Below are positions 1-7,211 of a stretch of 11,513 nt of DNA, piece by piece. Position numbers and translations under genes: made by a program. Numbering within the stretch: the stretch's first letter is position 1; each line of letters begins with the position of its first letter. Source of the DNA: an uncultured Pseudomonadota bacterium (GTDB taxonomy: Bacteria > Pseudomonadota > Gammaproteobacteria > Burkholderiales > SG8-39); assembly GCA_903895005.1 (NCBI GenBank), contig CAITSH010000193.1, positions 1 through 11,513 on the forward strand. Direction: 5' to 3'. The notes beneath the pieces are model-generated. The model had not been told where the DNA came from. It was given only the letters and a program-made list of their open reading frames with translations, and searched no databases.

Positions 1-219
1 GAATATCTCGAACTGCTCGCGCTTGCCCAGGAACAGGCTGGCAAGGGTCCAGTAAAAGTCGTCGCGCCTCGTGATGCCGGTCGCTTCCAGTGCCCGCAGC
101 GCGTCGATCACGCGGTCGGGACCGACCGGGATGCCCGCGGCCCGCAGCACGCGGGCGAAATGCATGACGTTGTCGCCCAGATGGCCGGCGTCCGCCTGCT
201 CCCGGATCGCCGCGCTCAT
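1..219 (-). CDS. CoxE-type VWA-domain protein, N-terminal part (runs off the window)
   Basis: Only the first 73 residues are present; the frame is open to base 1. The N-terminus contains the segments NVMHFARVLRAAGIPVGP and DFYWTLASLFLGKREQFEIF, which I recognise as the opening of the CoxE-like von Willebrand factor A family. The VWA metal-binding domain itself would lie outside the window. CoxE-type proteins work with a MoxR/CoxD-type AAA+ ATPase in maturing the molybdenum-copper or molybdenum centre of CO-dehydrogenase-like hydroxylases (family knowledge). Here that ATPase lies one gene upstream in the same direction, supporting the assignment. The ATG at 219-217 overlaps the TGA of the malonyl-CoA decarboxylase gene (218-216) as ATGA, so the two are probably translationally coupled. 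Confidence 0.82.
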   Translation of the reverse strand, partial: MSAAIREQADAGHLGDNVMHFARVLRAAGIPVGPDRVIDALRALEATGITRRDDFYWTLASLFLGKREQFEIF

Positions 220-1562
220 TTGCGTTTTGGCGACGTGCCTGACACCGGCGCGTCCTTGGCCAGCGACTCGAGCCGTGATGAGGCGATGACCTTGTGGTCC
301 TTGACGTAGGCTTCGTGATTGGCTTCGACGTCGCCCAGCTTGTAGACGTAATTCACCATAAGCCCCGCTGAGCGGACCATGCCCGCCTCGGAAACATCGC
401 CGAGCCAGTTGATGCGATCCAGGCGCGCGCCATTGGACAGGTGAAAGCGCGCCACCGGGTCGAGCGGTTCCTCGCCGTGCTTGGCGCGCAGCAGGTAGTG
501 TGCACAAAGCTGGGTGAGGGGCTGCTGCAGCACCGCACTGATGCCCTTGTCCTCGTTCCATTGCGGATTGTCGAGATGCTCGAGGAGCAATGCGATCTGC
601 CGCGCCTGCGCTTCGCTGGCGAGCTTGGCTGCCTCGACCGCAAGCCATTTGCGAAAACCCGGTATCGGGGAGAGTGTCGCGAAGGTCTTCAGGCGCGGGA
701 ACTCGCGTCCGAGGTCATCGGCCACCTGCTTGATCAGAAAATTGCCGAAGGAGATGCCGCGCAGGCCCTCCTGGCAGTTGGTGATCGAATAAAAAATCGC
801 GCAGTCGGCGCGTGCCGCGTCCGAGATCGCCGAGGCCGGGTCGAGCAGGGGCTGCACCTTGGTACTCATGCCGTGGGTCAGCGCCACTTCGATGAAGATC
901 ACCGGTTCGTCTGGCAGCGCAGGGTGAAAGAAGGCATAGCATCGGCGGTCCGCCTGCAGGCGCCGGCGCAGGTCATCCCAGCCCTGGATCTGGTGCACGG
1001 CCTCGTACTGGATGAGTTTTTCCAGCACGATGGCAGAGGTGCGCCAGTCGATGCGCTGCAGGCTCAGGAAGCCGCGGTTGAACCAGGATGAAAGCAAATG
1101 CCCGAGGTCAGCCTCGCTACCCGCCCATTGCGGATGCTTTTTCAGCCCCATCAACAGGCGCCTGCGCATCTGCACCAGTGTGCCGGTGCCGCCGGGGGCC
1201 ATGTTGAGACGGCGGAACAATTCCTGGCGCGGGGCCTCGACCACCTTTTGCAGTCGGATCAGGTTTTGTTGCGACGGATCTTTCTGGTAGGCGTCCGCTG
1301 CGCGCGACACGATCTTGGGGTCGGGAGAGAATTCCTCCCCCAGCAGGTCGAAAAACGCCTCCAGGCTGGCACCTTCGAGTGCCTGGTAGTCGGCGAGCGC
1401 CTCGCGCGCGAGCGACGCACCGGAGGCTTCCCCGCGCTCCGAGAGCAGTGCGTGGCAGCGTGCGATGACCAGCTTGGTACGGCGCGCCTCGGCGGCGGAA
1501 AGCGGGTTGTCAGCCTGCGTGACGGAACTGAGCAGGCGCTTCAGGAAATTGGGTTTGTCCAC
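216..1562 (-). CDS. Malonyl-CoA decarboxylase
   Basis: Cytosolic enzyme that decarboxylates malonyl-CoA to acetyl-CoA and CO2. The 448-residue product matches the usual bacterial length. Its N-terminal half is helical (about residues 1-200) and the C-terminal half is a GNAT-like catalytic domain. Recognisable stretches are HPALPDEPVIFIEVALTHG (213-231), FYSITNCQEGLRGISFGNF (257-275) and LDRINWLGD (381-389). By family alignment from memory, Ser259, His374 and Tyr405 correspond to the active-site Ser, His and Tyr. I chose the GTG at 1562-1560: it lies 34 nt after the stop of the MoxR gene, with AAGGA about 10 nt upstream. The frame stays open to 1673, but that extension overlaps the MoxR gene and its residues look like shadow coding. 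The stop overlaps the start of the CoxE-type gene. Its position between two Cox maturation genes is unusual. The family call is secure; its role in this operon is not. Confidence 0.93.
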   Translation of the reverse strand: MDKPNFLKRLLSSVTQADNPLSAAEARRTKLVIARCHALLSERGEASGASLAREALADYQALEGASLEAFFDLLGEEFSPDPKIVSRAADAYQKDPSQQNLIRLQKVVEAPRQELFRRLNMAPGGTGTLVQMRRRLLMGLKKHPQWAGSEADLGHLLSSWFNRGFLSLQRIDWRTSAIVLEKLIQYEAVHQIQGWDDLRRRLQADRRCYAFFHPALPDEPVIFIEVALTHGMSTKVQPLLDPASAISDAARADCAIFYSITNCQEGLRGISFGNFLIKQVADDLGREFPRLKTFATLSPIPGFRKWLAVEAAKLASEAQARQIALLLEHLDNPQWNEDKGISAVLQQPLTQLCAHYLLRAKHGEEPLDPVARFHLSNGARLDRINWLGDVSEAGMVRSAGLMVNYVYKLGDVEANHEAYVKDHKVIASSRLESLAKDAPVSGTSPKRK

Positions 1563-1596
1563 GGAACCGCGGTCCTTGCGCTGTGTTGTTCCCGGA

Positions 1597-2511
1597 TCAG
1601 GAAGCCGCGAGTTCGGCTTTGACTTCGGCCAGCAGTCGCCCCGCCTCGCTGCCCTGGATACGGCCGATGTCATCCTGGTACTTGAGCAGCGCGCCGAGGG
1701 TGTCGTTGACTGTCGCCGGGTCCAGGGTCATTCGATCGAGTGCGACAAGGGCTTTGGACCAATCTATGGTTTCGGCCACACCGGGCAGCTTGAACAAGTC
1801 CATCTTGCGCAGGCGTTGGACGAACTCGACCACTTCGCGCGACAGGCGCTCGGATGCGCCCGGTGCCTTGCGCCGCAGGATGTCCAGTTCGCGCGCCGCA
1901 TCAGGGTAGTCGACCCAGTGATAAAGGCAGCGACGTTTTACGGCGTCGTGAATCTCGCGCGTGCGGTTGGAGGTGAGAATGACGATGGGCGGCTTTTTCG
2001 CGGCGATGGTGCCGATTTCGGGCACCGTCACCTGGAAGTCCGACAGGATTTCCAGCAGGTAGGCTTCGAAGGGCTCGTCGGTGCGGTCCAGTTCGTCGAT
2101 GAGCAACACCGGCGGAAGCCCCTTTGCCTCAAGGGCGCGCAGCAGCGGCCGGCGGATGAGAAATTTTTCCGAGAAGACGTCGGCGCCCAGCTTGTCCTTT
2201 GATTTTTCGCCCGCCGCTTCGGCGAGGCGGATCTCGATCATCTGGCGCGAGTAGTTCCATTCGTACACGGCGCTCGCGACATCGAGCCCCTCGTAGCATT
2301 GCAGGCGTATCAGTTCGCGGCCCAGCGACTTGGCCAGCACTTTGGCGATTTCGGTCTTGCCCACGCCGGCCTCGCCTTCGAGCATGAGCGGGCGCTCCAT
2401 CTTGAGAGCAAGGAACACCGAGGTCGCAAGGCTGCGCTCGGCAACGTAATCGGCGCCGCTCAGAAGGGCGAGGGTGTCGTCGACGGATTTGGGGAGGGAA
2501 GGGGTAGCCAT
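1597..2511 (-). CDS. MoxR/CoxD-type AAA+ ATPase
   Basis: A 304-residue AAA+ ATPase of the MoxR branch. Visible motifs are Walker A GEAGVGKT (46-53), Walker B VLLIDELD (135-142), sensor-1 region VILTSNRTREI (177-187) and arginines R193/R194 at the expected arginine-finger position. MoxR/CoxD ATPases act as metal-centre or chaperone-type maturases with a VWA partner; in CO-dehydrogenase clusters the pair is CoxD and CoxE (established). A CoxE-type gene follows one gene later, and CoxS/CoxM-type subunits lie upstream on the same strand. The frame extends upstream to 2652 but would run into the Bug receptor gene. The ATG at 2511 begins MATPSLPKSVDDTLALL, typical for the family. No Shine-Dalgarno sequence is visible before it; instead a CATAAT hexamer sits 6 nt upstream (see promoter entry). 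Confidence 0.92.
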   Translation of the reverse strand: MATPSLPKSVDDTLALLSGADYVAERSLATSVFLALKMERPLMLEGEAGVGKTEIAKVLAKSLGRELIRLQCYEGLDVASAVYEWNYSRQMIEIRLAEAAGEKSKDKLGADVFSEKFLIRRPLLRALEAKGLPPVLLIDELDRTDEPFEAYLLEILSDFQVTVPEIGTIAAKKPPIVILTSNRTREIHDAVKRRCLYHWVDYPDAARELDILRRKAPGASERLSREVVEFVQRLRKMDLFKLPGVAETIDWSKALVALDRMTLDPATVNDTLGALLKYQDDIGRIQGSEAGRLLAEVKAELAAS

Positions 2512-2517
2512 GGCGGA

Positions 2518-2546
2518 ATTATGCCAGCAAGCGCCCTCACCCTGAA
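2518..2546 (-). promoter_or_regulatory. Possible promoter just upstream of the MoxR-type gene
   Basis: On the minus strand TTCAGG (2546-2541) and CATAAT (2523-2518) are separated by 17 nt, with only 6 nt between the -10 hexamer and the ATG at 2511. If used, transcription would begin at or within a base or two of the ATG, giving a leaderless message. This fits the lack of a ribosome binding site. A perfect palindrome GCGCGATCGCGC (2547-2558) adjoins the -35 element. The -35 match is modest and the call is inference. Confidence 0.35.
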
Positions 2547-2584
2547 GCGCGATCGCGCGGTAGCGCGGATTCTGTGCGCGATGG

Positions 2585-2601
2585 ACTCGCTTTCGGCGAG
2601 T
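2585..2601 (-). other. Small hairpin after the second Bug gene
   Basis: ACTCGC (2585-2590) and GCGAGT (2596-2601) form a perfect 6-bp stem around a 5-nt loop, starting 5 nt beyond the Bug receptor stop. No U-run follows on the minus strand, so it is not a classical terminator. It may protect the 3' end of the upstream message or mark a boundary before the MoxR gene. Confidence 0.35.
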
Positions 2602-2605
2602 GCTC

Positions 2606-3592
2606 TCAGAGTTTGATGCCGGTGGCATCGACCACTGGACGCCATTTTTCAATTTCGGTACGGATGAAGGCCGTGGCGGCCGCGGGGCCCGAGTCGGTAT
2701 TGGGCTCGATGGCCATTGCGGCCAGTTGCTGGTGCAGGGAGGTATCGCTCATCACCTTCGCGGTGGCGGTGGCGAGCGCGGCGGTGACCGCTGGAGGCAG
2801 GCCCGCGGGCGCGGCGACGACATTCCACAGCGTTGCATCAAACCCCTGGGTGCCGAGGGCCTCGTCCACGGTGGGCACATCGGGCGCCAGCGCCGAGCGT
2901 TTGGCCGCGGCGACGGCGACAATTCTGATCTTGCCTGCCTTGTGGTTGGGCAGCAGCGAACCCAACGTGTCAACGGTCATTCCGACCTGGCCACCGAGCA
3001 GTGCCGGCATCGCCTGCGCACTGCCGCGAAATGGAATGTGCTGGATGTCGGCGTTGCCTCCCTCGCGCTTGAGGCGTTCGGCGGCAAGATGCAGGTAGGT
3101 GCCCTCACCCGGAGAACCGTATTGCAGCTTGCCCGGCGTGGCGCGAGCTGCCTCCATCAATGACTTGAGGGTTTGCGGCGCCCCCGGCCCGACCCCGAAT
3201 GCCGCCGGTGCGCCGCCGACGATGGCGATATGCGTGAAGTCGCGAAGCGAATCATATTGCGGCTGTTTTGTAATCAGGTTGTACAAGCCGTGGGTTGAGG
3301 CGGTGCCGAACAACAACACGTGGCCGTCTGCCTCGGCGTTCTTGACCTCGAGCGAACCGCTGGCGCCGCTGGCGCCGCTTTTGTTCTCGACAATGACCGG
3401 TTTGCCGAGGATTGCCGAAAGCCGGTTCGCATACTGGCGCGCGAATACATCGGTCGGGCCTCCTGGCGGAAAGGGCACGATCAGGCGTATGGGCTTGGAC
3501 GGATAGGCGGTCTGTGCGCGCGCGCCCGCGGTCAAGGCCAGCGCCGGTAGGGCGGCGAACAGAGCCAGTTTGAGCAGATGGCGGCGACGCAT
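2606..3592 (-). CDS. Bug/TctC-family periplasmic solute-binding receptor (copy 2)
   Basis: A 328-residue extracytoplasmic binding protein of the Bug/TctC family, the receptor part of tripartite tricarboxylate transporters. The signal peptide covers about residues 1-26 and ends ARA before QTAYP. It contains RRHLLK (residues 3-8), close to the twin-arginine pattern RRxFLK, so Tat export is possible. Family signatures follow: YPSKPIRLIVPFPPGGPTD in the mature N-terminus, then PVIVENKSGASG, and later LAPDVPTVDEAL. Ligands of this family are usually carboxylates; the specific one cannot be told. No TctA or TctB membrane subunit lies in the window. The gene begins 15 nt after the GlcG-like gene stop, so they are probably co-transcribed. 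The ribosome binding site is weak (AGAAAGA). Confidence 0.93.
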   Translation of the reverse strand: MRRRHLLKLALFAALPALALTAGARAQTAYPSKPIRLIVPFPPGGPTDVFARQYANRLSAILGKPVIVENKSGASGASGSLEVKNAEADGHVLLFGTASTHGLYNLITKQPQYDSLRDFTHIAIVGGAPAAFGVGPGAPQTLKSLMEAARATPGKLQYGSPGEGTYLHLAAERLKREGGNADIQHIPFRGSAQAMPALLGGQVGMTVDTLGSLLPNHKAGKIRIVAVAAAKRSALAPDVPTVDEALGTQGFDATLWNVVAAPAGLPPAVTAALATATAKVMSDTSLHQQLAAMAIEPNTDSGPAAATAFIRTEIEKWRPVVDATGIKL

Positions 3593-3607
3593 GGCGTGGT
3601 CTTTCTG

Positions 3608-4096
3608 TCAGAGGCCCGCGTCGCGCCAGGCCGGGTTGGGTGTGGCCGGTTCGGTTTCGCAGCCGGCTGCATGAACGGCTTCAATGGCACAGTACTCGTC
3701 CTTGTCCGAGGCGTCGCCACTGATGCCGATGGCGCCGACAGCCGTGCCCTGCGCATCAAGGATCAGTACGCCGCCGGGCGTCGGAATAAAGCGCCCGCCG
3801 GAGGCGGCCGCCAGTGCGCTCTGGAAGGCCGGGCGTTGTGCCAATCGGTCGCGTATCAGGCGCGAGGACATGCCCATGCCCAGCGCGCCATGCGCCTTGC
3901 CAAAGGCGATGTCAAAGCGCATGACACCGCAACCGTCTTCGCGCTTGAACGCGACAAGTTGTGCTCCGGCGTCGAGCACTGCGACAGCCAGCGGCAAAAG
4001 GCGTTCACGACGGCGGATTGCGATGGCTGCGTCGACGATGGCGGCGGCACGCTCCAGCGTCATGCTCGAGTGGATGTTTTTCAGTTGTTCAGGCAC
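3608..4096 (-). CDS. GlcG/HbpS-like (DUF336) protein
   Basis: A 162-residue protein of the GlcG/HbpS family. Recognisable family stretches are TLERAAAIVDAAIAIRR near the N-terminus, PLAVAVLDAGAQLVAFKRED (about 35-54), ASGGRFIPTPGGVLIL in the second half and VGAIGISGDASDKDEYCA near the C-terminus. Members are called haem-binding or GlcG-like and often sit next to catabolic oxidoreductases, but the biochemical role of most is unknown. I see no signal peptide. The start is uncertain: GTG at 4096 gives MPEQLKN and lacks a clear ribosome binding site; the ATG at 4063 (MTLERAAA) would also preserve the domain. It follows the MBL-fold gene by 37 nt and precedes the Bug gene by 15 nt, so it looks like an operon member. 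Confidence 0.85.
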   Translation of the reverse strand: MPEQLKNIHSSMTLERAAAIVDAAIAIRRRERLLPLAVAVLDAGAQLVAFKREDGCGVMRFDIAFGKAHGALGMGMSSRLIRDRLAQRPAFQSALAAASGGRFIPTPGGVLILDAQGTAVGAIGISGDASDKDEYCAIEAVHAAGCETEPATPNPAWRDAGL

Positions 4097-4133
4097 GGGG
4101 GGCTCGAGGAGAATCAGCAGGGCCGGCGGGGTG

Positions 4134-5108
4134 TCATTTTGTCGGCAGTTGTACCACGCGATCGGCGTCGATGCGAAAGGCCATCAGGTCTTCGCCGATC
4201 AGAAGCGGGCCGGCGTAGGTTTTTCGCGTCATGGTCAGCACTTCCTCCTCGGTCACCGCCGGCACCTTGGGTGTTCCCAGCAGAACGAAATGGTAGTACA
4301 CCGCGAGCCTGGGTTTGGTGCGCGAAAATACCGTGCCCGCTTCCTCGGGTTTGGTGTGGTGATCGAGTATCACCTTGAACACCGGCGAATCCATCAACTC
4401 GGCGCGCACGGCGGCAACCTGGTGGATCAGCAAGTCGGTGCCGGTGGCGTGGTGGATCAGGTTTTCACTGAAGCGGGTATCGCCCGAAATCGTTACCGAG
4501 CGCCCGGCGAAATCGACGCGAAAGCCGAAGGCCGGTTTGAGCAGTTCGCCATGATCTACCTCGAAGGCGGTGACCGTGACGCCGCTCTTGCTGTAAATGA
4601 CGCCCTGCCTGATTTCGCTTACCTCCGGCCGGACGTTGGCGGGGTCGAGTTTCTGGTCGGCAATGCGCGCCTTGATATCCCAGTCGTAGGCCTTGACCAG
4701 CCCGTCCATGAGATTTTGAGACCCTGCAGGACCAAAGACGCGAAACGGCCCGTTGCGCTGGGCATAGCCCGCTTCTAGCCAGCCGGTCAGCCACAGGTCC
4801 GGAATGCCGACGACATGGTCAGAGTGAAGGTGTGTGATGAACAGCGCATCGACCGCACCCAGTTTTAGTCCCACCTGCAGCAGGCGTTGTGTGACGCCGC
4901 GCCCCGAGTCGATAAGCAGGTTCTGGCCTCCTGCCTGCACGAGCACGCCCGGGCCAAAGCGGCGCATGGCGGGCATGGGGCTGCCGGTACCGAGCAGCGT
5001 AACGCGAAATTCATCTTTGGCGGCCGGCGCAGGCTGGCTTGCGGCGCCTGCACTGAAAAAGGCGAAGGCCAGGGTGAGCGCTGAAGCAAGAGCACGGATC
5101 CTTGTCAT
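4134..5108 (-). CDS. Exported metallo-beta-lactamase-fold hydrolase (RNase Z/arylsulfatase-like)
   Basis: A 324-residue protein with an N-terminal signal peptide (about residues 1-24, MTRIRALASALTLAFAFFSA, ending near GAA-SQ). A metallo-beta-lactamase domain follows. The metal motif HLHSDH is at 93-98; other probable ligands are His186 (VDHGE), Asp210 (ISGDTRF) and His273 (YYHF), the order seen in RNase Z/ElaC-like members. LLGTGSPMPAMRRFGPG (38-54) is the typical opening strand and turn of that subgroup. Because it is exported it is unlikely to be a tRNA-processing enzyme; a periplasmic ester, lactone or sulfate-ester hydrolase is more likely (inference). The ATG at 5108 is chosen because GGGAGG lies 8 nt upstream; the frame is open further, but that extension overlaps the FAH-family gene. 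Confidence 0.9.
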   Translation of the reverse strand: MTRIRALASALTLAFAFFSAGAASQPAPAAKDEFRVTLLGTGSPMPAMRRFGPGVLVQAGGQNLLIDSGRGVTQRLLQVGLKLGAVDALFITHLHSDHVVGIPDLWLTGWLEAGYAQRNGPFRVFGPAGSQNLMDGLVKAYDWDIKARIADQKLDPANVRPEVSEIRQGVIYSKSGVTVTAFEVDHGELLKPAFGFRVDFAGRSVTISGDTRFSENLIHHATGTDLLIHQVAAVRAELMDSPVFKVILDHHTKPEEAGTVFSRTKPRLAVYYHFVLLGTPKVPAVTEEEVLTMTRKTYAGPLLIGEDLMAFRIDADRVVQLPTK

Positions 5109-5125
5109 GCAGAAAGCCTCCCGTG

Positions 5126-5154
5126 GCGCCGCCGGATATGACTCCGGCAGGCGC
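5126..5154 (-). other. Stable hairpin just upstream of the MBL-fold gene's ribosome binding site
   Basis: GCGCC-GCCGGA (5126-5136) pairs with TCCGGC-a-GGCGC (5143-5154): an 11-bp GC-rich stem with one bulged A and a 6-nt loop. It lies between the FAH-family stop (5173) and the GGGAGG ribosome binding site (5122-5117) of the MBL gene. There is no U-tract, so an mRNA-processing, stability or translation-control element is more likely than a terminator. Confidence 0.45.
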
Positions 5155-5172
5155 GTCGTTCTGGTGATAGTC

Positions 5173-6045
5173 CTAGGTTTCGTCTGCGATGGTGTTGGAC
5201 AGGATGCCCACACCTTCGATGTCGATCTCGCAAACGTCATCAGGCGCCATCCAGACCGGCGGTGTGCGTGCGTAACCAACGCCGGCGGGGGTACCCGTGA
5301 TGATCACATCGCCCGGCTCGAGCGTAATGCATTCGGTGATGATGCAAAGCGACTCGACCACGTCAAACAGGAAGTCCGAGGTATTGGCATCCTGCATGAT
5401 TTTGCCGTTGAGGCGCGACTGGATGCGCAGGCCCACGGCGCCGGCAGGCAGTTCGTCCGGTGTCACCAGCCAGGGACCGAAGCCCCCGGTCTTGTCAAAA
5501 TTCTTGCCCAGGGTCCACTGCGTGCCGCGGCGCTGGAAGTCACGAATGGAGCCGTCGTTGTAGCACGAATAACCGGCGACGCAATCGAGTGCGTCGGCCT
5601 TGGTCAGGTGACGCGCATGCTTGCCGATGATAACCGCGAGTTCGGCCTCGTAATCGAGCTTGCTCGAGGCCTTGGGCCGGATGATGGCTTGCTGGTGGGC
5701 CACCTGTGAAACCGCGCCGCGCATGAAAAAGCTCGGAAACTCTGGCTTGGCATGGCCGCCTTCCTTGGCGTGATCGGCGTAGTTGAGGCCGAGACAGATG
5801 ATCTTGGGTGGGCGCGGCACCAGCGGCAGGTAGCGAATGCCGGCGAGCGGCTTGACGGCGCTTGCCGGTGCCTTTTCGGCGGCGGCCTTGGCCGCTGCAA
5901 GCCCGTCAGGCATGGCCAGCAATGCGGTCATGTCCGAGGGCAGGTTGGGGGCGGCGGCGCCAAGGTCGACGAAGTCGGTGGCAGCGGCCGATTTGACCAC
6001 GCCGATGGCGGCGCAGCCGTTGATGTCGTAACTGATAAGTCGCAT
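5173..6045 (-). CDS. Fumarylacetoacetate hydrolase (FAH) family protein
   Basis: A 290-residue cytosolic enzyme of the FAH superfamily, which acts on C-C bonds of beta-diketo acids or isomerises, hydrates or decarboxylates 2-hydroxydienoates in aromatic meta-cleavage and related routes. A short N-terminal domain precedes the catalytic domain. Family motifs are ICLGLNYADHAKE (83-95), DYEAELAVIIGK (131-142) with probable metal ligands Glu133 and Glu135, and YNDGSIRDFQ (162-171) with probable ligand Asp164. GDVIITGTPAGVGYARTPP near the C-terminus is also typical. Upstream, GGA lies 7 nt before the ATG. It starts 48 nt after the Bug receptor and probably belongs to the same operon. The substrate cannot be deduced; acylpyruvate, 2-oxo-hept-3-ene-dioate or ureidoglycolate-type reactions all occur in the family. 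Confidence 0.93.
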   Translation of the reverse strand: MRLISYDINGCAAIGVVKSAAATDFVDLGAAAPNLPSDMTALLAMPDGLAAAKAAAEKAPASAVKPLAGIRYLPLVPRPPKIICLGLNYADHAKEGGHAKPEFPSFFMRGAVSQVAHQQAIIRPKASSKLDYEAELAVIIGKHARHLTKADALDCVAGYSCYNDGSIRDFQRRGTQWTLGKNFDKTGGFGPWLVTPDELPAGAVGLRIQSRLNGKIMQDANTSDFLFDVVESLCIITECITLEPGDVIITGTPAGVGYARTPPVWMAPDDVCEIDIEGVGILSNTIADET

Positions 6046-6093
6046 GTCAGATTCCGTATTAGTGTGAAAAATTTCCAGCTTTGGCTGTGATGT

Positions 6094-7071
6094 CTATTCG
6101 ACCTTGGCACCCGAACTCTTGACCACGCCGGCCCATTTGGGCACTTCTTCCTTGAGGAATGCGCCGAACTCGGCCGAGGTGTAATGCACGATCTCAAGGC
6201 CGTTCTGGGCGAAGCGCTCTTTTACGTCCGGCGCATCCATTGCCTTGTTGATGTCGGCATTAAATCGCTCAACGATTGCGGCGGGGGTGCCCACCGGCAG
6301 GAAAAAGCCGATCCATGTGTAGTCGTCAAAATCCTTGTAGCCGAATTCGCCCACCGTGGGTACGTCGGGCAGCAGCGCCGAACGCTTGGAACTTGTGACA
6401 GCGATGGCGCGCAGCTTGCCCGATTTGATTTGCGGCACTGCCGGGGGCATCGACGTCGAGGCCATCGGGGTCTGGTTGCCGACGACGGCGGTGATCGCCG
6501 CAGCGGGCTGGTAGGGAACGTGGGTGATGTCGACCTTGGCCGCGGTTTTAAGGCGCTCGATCGAAAGGTGGGTGGTCGTGCCTATGCCTGAAGAGGCGTA
6601 GGCGAGCGGCTGCTTGCGCGCCAGTTCGACGAGTTCCTTGAGGTCTTTGGCCGGCGTCGCCGGGTTGACCGTGATGATGTTGGGGGTGCGCCCGCCAAGC
6701 GACAGGGGAATGAAATCCTTGATCGCATCGTATCCGGCGTTTGGATAGAGCGATGGATTGACGGCGTAGGCGACGCTGTGCGCGAGCACGGTGTAGCCGT
6801 CAGGGGCGGCGCGTTTGACCTGCACCGTGGCGATGTTGCCGCCCGCCCCCGGCTTGTTTTCGACGACGAAGTTCGAGCCGTTCATCTCCACCAGTTTTTG
6901 CGCGACGATACGGGAAACGATGTCGGTGGTGCTGCCCGGCGCAAAGCCGACGATGATGCTCACCGGTTTGGCTTTGGGCCATTCGGCCTGTGCGAACGCG
7001 CTGGCGCTCGCGAGCATGCCGAGGGCGGCGATGGCCGCGGCGGCGGCGCGCGTGGAAAGGCGGGAATTCAT
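6094..7071 (-). CDS. Bug/TctC-family periplasmic solute-binding receptor (copy 1)
   Basis: A 325-residue extracytoplasmic receptor of the Bug/TctC family. The Sec-type signal peptide ends AFA (25-27) before QAEWP. Mature-protein signatures are WPKAKPVSIIVGFAPGSTTD, FVVENKPGAGGNIA, YASSGIGTTTHLSIERLK and LLPDVPTVGEFGY. It differs widely from the second Bug gene of the window, so the two are old paralogues rather than a recent duplication and may bind different ligands. AAGGAG sits 8 nt before the ATG, the clearest ribosome binding site on this strand. It is the first gene after the 7307-7333 terminator and a putative promoter/operator, so it probably heads an operon running through the FAH, MBL, GlcG-like and second Bug genes. 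No TctAB genes are present here. Confidence 0.93.
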   Translation of the reverse strand: MNSRLSTRAAAAAIAALGMLASASAFAQAEWPKAKPVSIIVGFAPGSTTDIVSRIVAQKLVEMNGSNFVVENKPGAGGNIATVQVKRAAPDGYTVLAHSVAYAVNPSLYPNAGYDAIKDFIPLSLGGRTPNIITVNPATPAKDLKELVELARKQPLAYASSGIGTTTHLSIERLKTAAKVDITHVPYQPAAAITAVVGNQTPMASTSMPPAVPQIKSGKLRAIAVTSSKRSALLPDVPTVGEFGYKDFDDYTWIGFFLPVGTPAAIVERFNADINKAMDAPDVKERFAQNGLEIVHYTSAEFGAFLKEEVPKWAGVVKSSGAKVE

Positions 7072-7086
7072 GTTTGATCTCCTTGG

Positions 7087-7102
7087 ATGTACGTTATGTA
7101 CG
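7087..7102. repeat. Direct repeat ATGTACG in the leader of Bug copy 1
   Basis: ATGTACG occurs at 7087-7093 and again at 7096-7102, separated by TT (9-bp period), between the putative promoter and the ribosome binding site of the Bug gene. It could be a protein-binding site in the leader, or chance. Confidence 0.3.
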
Positions 7103-7184
7103 GGGTGTGCGGCGCATCCGGATTCTCGGTTGTTCGTTCGGTCGAGCCGACCGCCCGAATATCCGTGTATGTCCGTTTCTTTTT

Positions 7185-7211
7185 TTTATATTGCGATGCC
7201 ACAAGCATCAA
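7185..7211 (-). promoter_or_regulatory. Putative promoter of the Bug-FAH-MBL operon
   Basis: On the minus strand TTGATG (7211-7206) and TATAAA (7190-7185) are separated by 15 nt, slightly short for sigma-70; the -10 element runs into an A-tract. The surroundings are strikingly AT-rich compared with the genes. The resulting leader would be about 100 nt. The promoter lies directly downstream of the terminator that ends the coxS-coxM unit, which is where a new operon start is expected. Confidence 0.45.

Noticed and set aside
1465..2202. 245-codon plus-strand frame across the MoxR/decarboxylase junction
   Set aside because: It is complementary to two well-supported genes, has no recognisable domain and reflects codon bias of the real strand.
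3684..4778. 364-codon plus-strand frame opposite the GlcG-like and MBL-fold genes
   Set aside because: It spans complementary sequence of two genes with intact motifs and shows no domain of its own.
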